From: an uncultured bacterium
GTDB lineage: Bacteria > Verrucomicrobiota > Kiritimatiellia > CAIKKV01 > CAITUY01
Length of the DNA stretch: 64,000 nucleotides
Assembly (NCBI GenBank): GCA_903895695.1
Contig: CAITUY010000178.1
Location: forward strand, 1 to 64,000
Direction of reading: 5' to 3'
The notes beneath the pieces are model-generated. The model was not told the DNA's origin. It searched no databases and saw only the letters and a program-made list of their open reading frames with translations. Below, in pieces: positions 60,749 through 64,000 of this stretch. The position numbers and the translations under genes are program-made. Positions within the stretch are counted from its first letter, which is position 1. Each line of letters begins with the position of its first letter.

Positions 60749-63144
60749 GGCCCCCCTCCCCCACCCTCGTTCTGGCAACCGACGGCGTACCGGACGTCGA
60801 TCTGCGTCTGCCGGCCGATGCCGCGCCGGCCGTCGAATATGCCGCTGAGGAATTCCGGCGCCATCTCTGCGCCATGGCGGGCGCCAAATCCTGCGTGCGC
60901 GGCGGCCGGACGCGGATCCACATCGGGGACGCGGACGCGGCGGGCGAGGCGGGAATCGACGTCGCGGGCCTGGCGCTCGGGCCCGAGGCGTTTCACGTGG
61001 AAGCGCGGAACGGCAGCCTGTTTATCGTCGGTGGCGGCCCGCGCGGCGTGTTGTACGGCGTGTACGAGGTGCTCGAGCGCCTTGGCTGTCGCTGGTACAC
61101 CCCGGAGACCGCGCGGATTCCGCGGCAGACCGAAATTCGCCTGGCCTGGGGCAGCGAGACGCACCGGCCGGCGTTCGAGTACCGCGATAACTTCAACTGG
61201 GAGACGGCCGACCCGGTCTGGCGAGCCCGCAACCGGTTCAACGGCTGGAAACCGGCGATCCCGGATTACCTCGGCGGACACAACGACTACGGGATGTGGT
61301 GCCATACCTTCTTCGAGCTGGTCAGCCCGAACGAACACTTCGAACGGCACCCCGAGTACTTCGCCATGGCCGGCGGCGTGCGGCGCCGCGATGCCAACCA
61401 GCTCTGCCTCTCCAATCCCGCGGTCCTGCGTCTGCTGACGCAGCGACTGCTGGCGCGAATTCGCGCCGCGCCCAAGGCGACGCTCTTCTCCGTCTCGCAA
61501 AACGATGGAGTGGGTTATTGCGAATGCCCGGCCTGCATGGCGATTGCGGCCGAGGAGGGTTCGCAGAGCGGGCCGATCCTGCGCTTCGTGAACGCCGTGG
61601 CCGCCGAAGTGGCCCGGCGCCATCCACGCGTACTGATCGACACGATCGCCTACCTGTACAGCGTGGAACCGCCCCGCCACGTTCGGCCGGCCCCAAACGT
61701 GCGCGTCCGGTTGTGCGCGTTCGGCTGCTGCCAGGCGCACGGGTTCGGGACCTGCGACCAGTCGGAAAGCCGTCGGTTTCTGAAGGCGCTCAACGGTTGG
61801 TCGCGGATCACCTCCCAACTGTACATCTGGCATTACAGCACAAATTTCGTCCACTATCTCCTGCCCATGCCGAACCTTGAAGAAATCCACGCGAATATCG
61901 GCTTGTATCACCGGCGCGGAGTTTATGGGATCTTCATGCAGGGACAGGGCGACACGGGTGGCGGGGCCGAAATGACCGCGCTGCGCGGGTACACGATCGG
62001 CCGCCTGCTCTGGAACCCGCGGCAGCCGCTGTGGCCGCTGGTGGATGAATTCCTGTCCGCCGAGTACGGCCGGGCCGCGCCCGCGGTGCGGCGGTACCTG
62101 GACGTGTTTCACGGGGCCGTGCGCGCGGATCGGTCGCTGCATTTCAGCCTGGGCGAACCACCCACCAGCCGGCTCTATGACGAGTGCCGACTGAGGCCCG
62201 CCGACCGGGCCCTGGCGGCCGGCGAGGCGGCGGTGACCGGACGGGAGCGCCTGCGCGTGCGGCTGCTGCGCGACGGGCTCGGGTATGCCCGCCTGGGCCG
62301 TGCCGTGCGAGGTTTCCGCATCAAGGGAAATAGCTACCGCAACGACGCCGGGCCGGTGGAACGCGCCCTCCTGGCGCGCATGATCGCGGACTGGCGGCAG
62401 GGGGCAATCGAACACCTGAGCGAAGGGTCCCCCATGAAAGATCGGCTGGCGATGTGGCGGAATCGCCTTTCCGCGCATCGCATTGTCCGGTTGGGCGACG
62501 CGGACATGACCGTGGCCGTGGTGCCGTCGCTGGGCGGACGGCTCCTGGAACTGCACGCGGCCGGCCGGCAATGGCTGGTCCCCGCGGATCCCGCAGGCGG
62601 CGGCGACTACCCGTGTCCCGAAGGCTACTCCGAGGTCGCCGGCTACGTGTCGGGCTCCGTGGAGCCTTACAGTTGCCGGCGCCAAGGCGGGTGGTTGCAC
62701 TTGGAAGGCACGGCCGGCAACGGCCTTAAGCTCGCACGCCGGCTGCGCGTACGCGACGGCGTGCTGCGCATCGAGAGCCGCATGTGGAACCCCGCGGAAC
62801 TGGTCGCCGATTGCTCCTGGGGCGGCGGCTTCAAGCTGCTGGCGGATGGGTTCGTGGCCGGGCAAGTGGCGCTGGCGGGCGCCATGGAAAGCGTGCCGGC
62901 TGCCCGGCTCCCAGCAGACGGCACGCTGGCGTTCGAAGGCGAGCGCCTTCCTGCCGGCTGGGAACTCGACTTCGGCGACGCCGTGGTGAAACACCGGTTC
63001 GGCGGGCATGCACTCTACCGGGCCGCCTTGAAACGCGGCAACGGCTTGTCGCTCTACTTGTGCTCCAACCTGCTGCATCTGGAGCCGGGCGCCGAAATTC
63101 GGTGCTGGCAGGAAATTGAGATCGATGCGAAGAAGTCCGGGTAA
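60745..63144 (+). CDS. DUF4838 glycoside hydrolase-like protein
   Basis: This 799-residue protein has an N-terminal GH20/GH67-like alpha/beta domain (PAVEYAAEEFRRHLCAMAG, FIVGGGPRGVLYGVYEVLER, LGCRWYTPE). A DUF4838 barrel follows, with FSVSQNDGVGYCECPACMAI and YIWHYSTNFVHYLLPMPNL. The last 200 residues are a beta-sandwich (VVPSLGGRLLELHAAGRQWL). DUF4838 proteins are thought to act on glycans; activity is unproven. No signal peptide is seen. It overlaps the preceding stop by 4 bp (ATGA). Confidence 0.75.
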   Translation: MRPPSPTLVLATDGVPDVDLRLPADAAPAVEYAAEEFRRHLCAMAGAKSCVRGGRTRIHIGDADAAGEAGIDVAGLALGPEAFHVEARNGSLFIVGGGPRGVLYGVYEVLERLGCRWYTPETARIPRQTEIRLAWGSETHRPAFEYRDNFNWETADPVWRARNRFNGWKPAIPDYLGGHNDYGMWCHTFFELVSPNEHFERHPEYFAMAGGVRRRDANQLCLSNPAVLRLLTQRLLARIRAAPKATLFSVSQNDGVGYCECPACMAIAAEEGSQSGPILRFVNAVAAEVARRHPRVLIDTIAYLYSVEPPRHVRPAPNVRVRLCAFGCCQAHGFGTCDQSESRRFLKALNGWSRITSQLYIWHYSTNFVHYLLPMPNLEEIHANIGLYHRRGVYGIFMQGQGDTGGGAEMTALRGYTIGRLLWNPRQPLWPLVDEFLSAEYGRAAPAVRRYLDVFHGAVRADRSLHFSLGEPPTSRLYDECRLRPADRALAAGEAAVTGRERLRVRLLRDGLGYARLGRAVRGFRIKGNSYRNDAGPVERALLARMIADWRQGAIEHLSEGSPMKDRLAMWRNRLSAHRIVRLGDADMTVAVVPSLGGRLLELHAAGRQWLVPADPAGGGDYPCPEGYSEVAGYVSGSVEPYSCRRQGGWLHLEGTAGNGLKLARRLRVRDGVLRIESRMWNPAELVADCSWGGGFKLLADGFVAGQVALAGAMESVPAARLPADGTLAFEGERLPAGWELDFGDAVVKHRFGGHALYRAALKRGNGLSLYLCSNLLHLEPGAEIRCWQEIEIDAKKSG

Positions 63145-63165
63145 CGCATCTCGAGGGAAATCAGG

Positions 63166-64000
63166 ATGAAAGTCTGCGTGGTCGGTGGGACTGGCAACAT
63201 CAGCACGAGCATTGTTCGGCTGCTGGTTGAAGTGGGCCATCAGGTGGCCGTCTTCAATCGCGGCACGAAGGGACCTGTGCCGCCCGGCGTCAGAGCTATC
63301 CGGGGCGATCTCAAGGACCGGCCGGCTTTCGAGGCCGCCATGCAGGCGGAGAAGTTCGATGCCGCGATCCACATGATCTGTTTCGATGCCGAGGACGCCC
63401 GCAGCGCCCTGCGTGCGTTCCGGGACGTCAAACACCTAATCTACTGCTCCACGGTGTGCACCTATGGTGTGCAATACGATTGGCTGCCTGCGACTGAGGA
63501 CCATCCCCTGCGGCCAATCAGCGATTACGGACGCAACAAGGCGGCCGCCGACCGCGTGTTCCTGGAGGCCTACTACGGCCAGGAGTTCCCGGTGACGATC
63601 ATCAAGCCGACCACGACCTTCGGTCCGGCGTGGAACCTGTTGCGGCAGATCGCCTGGGACGCGACGTGGGTCGACCGCGTGCGCAAGGGGAAGCCGATCG
63701 CCATCTGCGGGGACGGACAAGCCCTGCACCAGTGGATGCATGTCGACGATGCCGCGCCCGCGTTCGTCTATGCCCTTGGGCGCACGCCCTGCATCGGGCA
63801 GACCTACAACATGATGAAAAGCGAGTTCGGGACCTGGGCCGACTACCACCGCACGGCGATGAAGGTGATCGGGCGCGAAGTGGAACTGGTGGGAGTGCCG
63901 CGGGACACGCTCGTCGCCGCCAAGGTTCCCAATGTCGGCATCTGCGTGGAAATCTTCTCGCACAACTGCATCTACAGCCCCGCTCGCCTGATGCGCGACG
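63166..64000 (+). CDS. NAD-dependent epimerase/dehydratase, 3' end outside the window
   Basis: At least 278 residues are visible. The protein starts MKVCVVGGTGNISTSIVRLL with a GxxGxxG Rossmann motif, followed by YCSTVCTYG and a YGRNK motif (the YxxxK catalytic pair). This is the extended SDR/NAD-sugar epimerase family. It begins 21 bp after the DUF4838 gene with a GGG/AGG-rich site, continuing the operon, and suggests conversion of a nucleotide sugar or of a free sugar product. The gene is cut by the window edge. Confidence 0.88.
   Translation, partial: MKVCVVGGTGNISTSIVRLLVEVGHQVAVFNRGTKGPVPPGVRAIRGDLKDRPAFEAAMQAEKFDAAIHMICFDAEDARSALRAFRDVKHLIYCSTVCTYGVQYDWLPATEDHPLRPISDYGRNKAAADRVFLEAYYGQEFPVTIIKPTTTFGPAWNLLRQIAWDATWVDRVRKGKPIAICGDGQALHQWMHVDDAAPAFVYALGRTPCIGQTYNMMKSEFGTWADYHRTAMKVIGREVELVGVPRDTLVAAKVPNVGICVEIFSHNCIYSPARLMRD

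Noticed and set aside
60484-63435. Long minus-strand open frame (983 codons) opposite the DUF4838 gene
   Set aside because: This is an antisense shadow of two plus-strand genes; it crosses their ATGA junction and has no recognisable domain.

Overview
This is a GC-rich bacterial chromosome segment. The gene content (many glycoside hydrolases, a formylglycine sulfatase, URO-D-fold methyltransferase homologues, DUF1638, PQQ-like propellers, DUF4838 and ceramidase-like proteins, and carboxynorspermidine enzymes) suggests a member of the PVC superphylum, most likely near Kiritimatiellota, Lentisphaerota or Verrucomicrobiota. No rRNA or other phylogenetic marker is present, so this placement is an inference from gene families.

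Region 1 (1-11 kb) is a complete minus-strand type I-C CRISPR-Cas locus: cas3, cas5c, cas8c (with a well-marked internal start for Cas11c), cas7c, cas4, cas1, cas2, then a leader and the first repeat of an array that runs off the left edge. Two non-cas genes sit between cas7 and cas4: a DUF433 protein and a fusion of HEAT repeats, a zinc ribbon and a PD-(D/E)XK nuclease. A DinD/BRO-N gene lies just upstream of cas3. Next comes an XRE regulator with an ImmA/IrrE-like domain that has lost its HExxH motif.

Region 2 (12-33.4 kb) is a glycan-catabolism island, nearly all on the minus strand. One apparent operon runs PQQ-propeller, GH2, two half-size EamA transporters, GH38. A second runs class I mannose-6-phosphate isomerase, URO-D methyltransferase, GH2, FIST, GH42, DUF1638. 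A GH5 enzyme and a sulfatase stand alone. Most of these hydrolases lack signal peptides, which implies that imported oligosaccharides are degraded in the cytoplasm.

Region 3 (33.5-41.4 kb) is more housekeeping: carboxynorspermidine decarboxylase and dehydrogenase, a pyrimidine-dimer glycosylase, a Phd/PIN toxin-antitoxin pair, and the DUF2339-DUF3999 membrane pair.

Region 4 (41.4-64 kb) returns to catabolism. It has a URO-D/M55 peptidase/propeller operon, a large heparinase-like secreted protein with a GH29-like enzyme, a mobile scar (two toxin-antitoxin modules, an IS91-like remnant and palindromic repeats at 49.9-52.2 kb), a LamG-like secreted protein, and a plus-strand operon of DegT aminotransferase, ceramidase, PHP-like protein, DUF4838 enzyme and epimerase that runs off the right edge.

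The window also carries dispersed structured repeats. One 50-nt three-way-junction core occurs with identical geometry and compensated base pairs, while other repeat-like segments are inserted in frame inside protein-coding genes.
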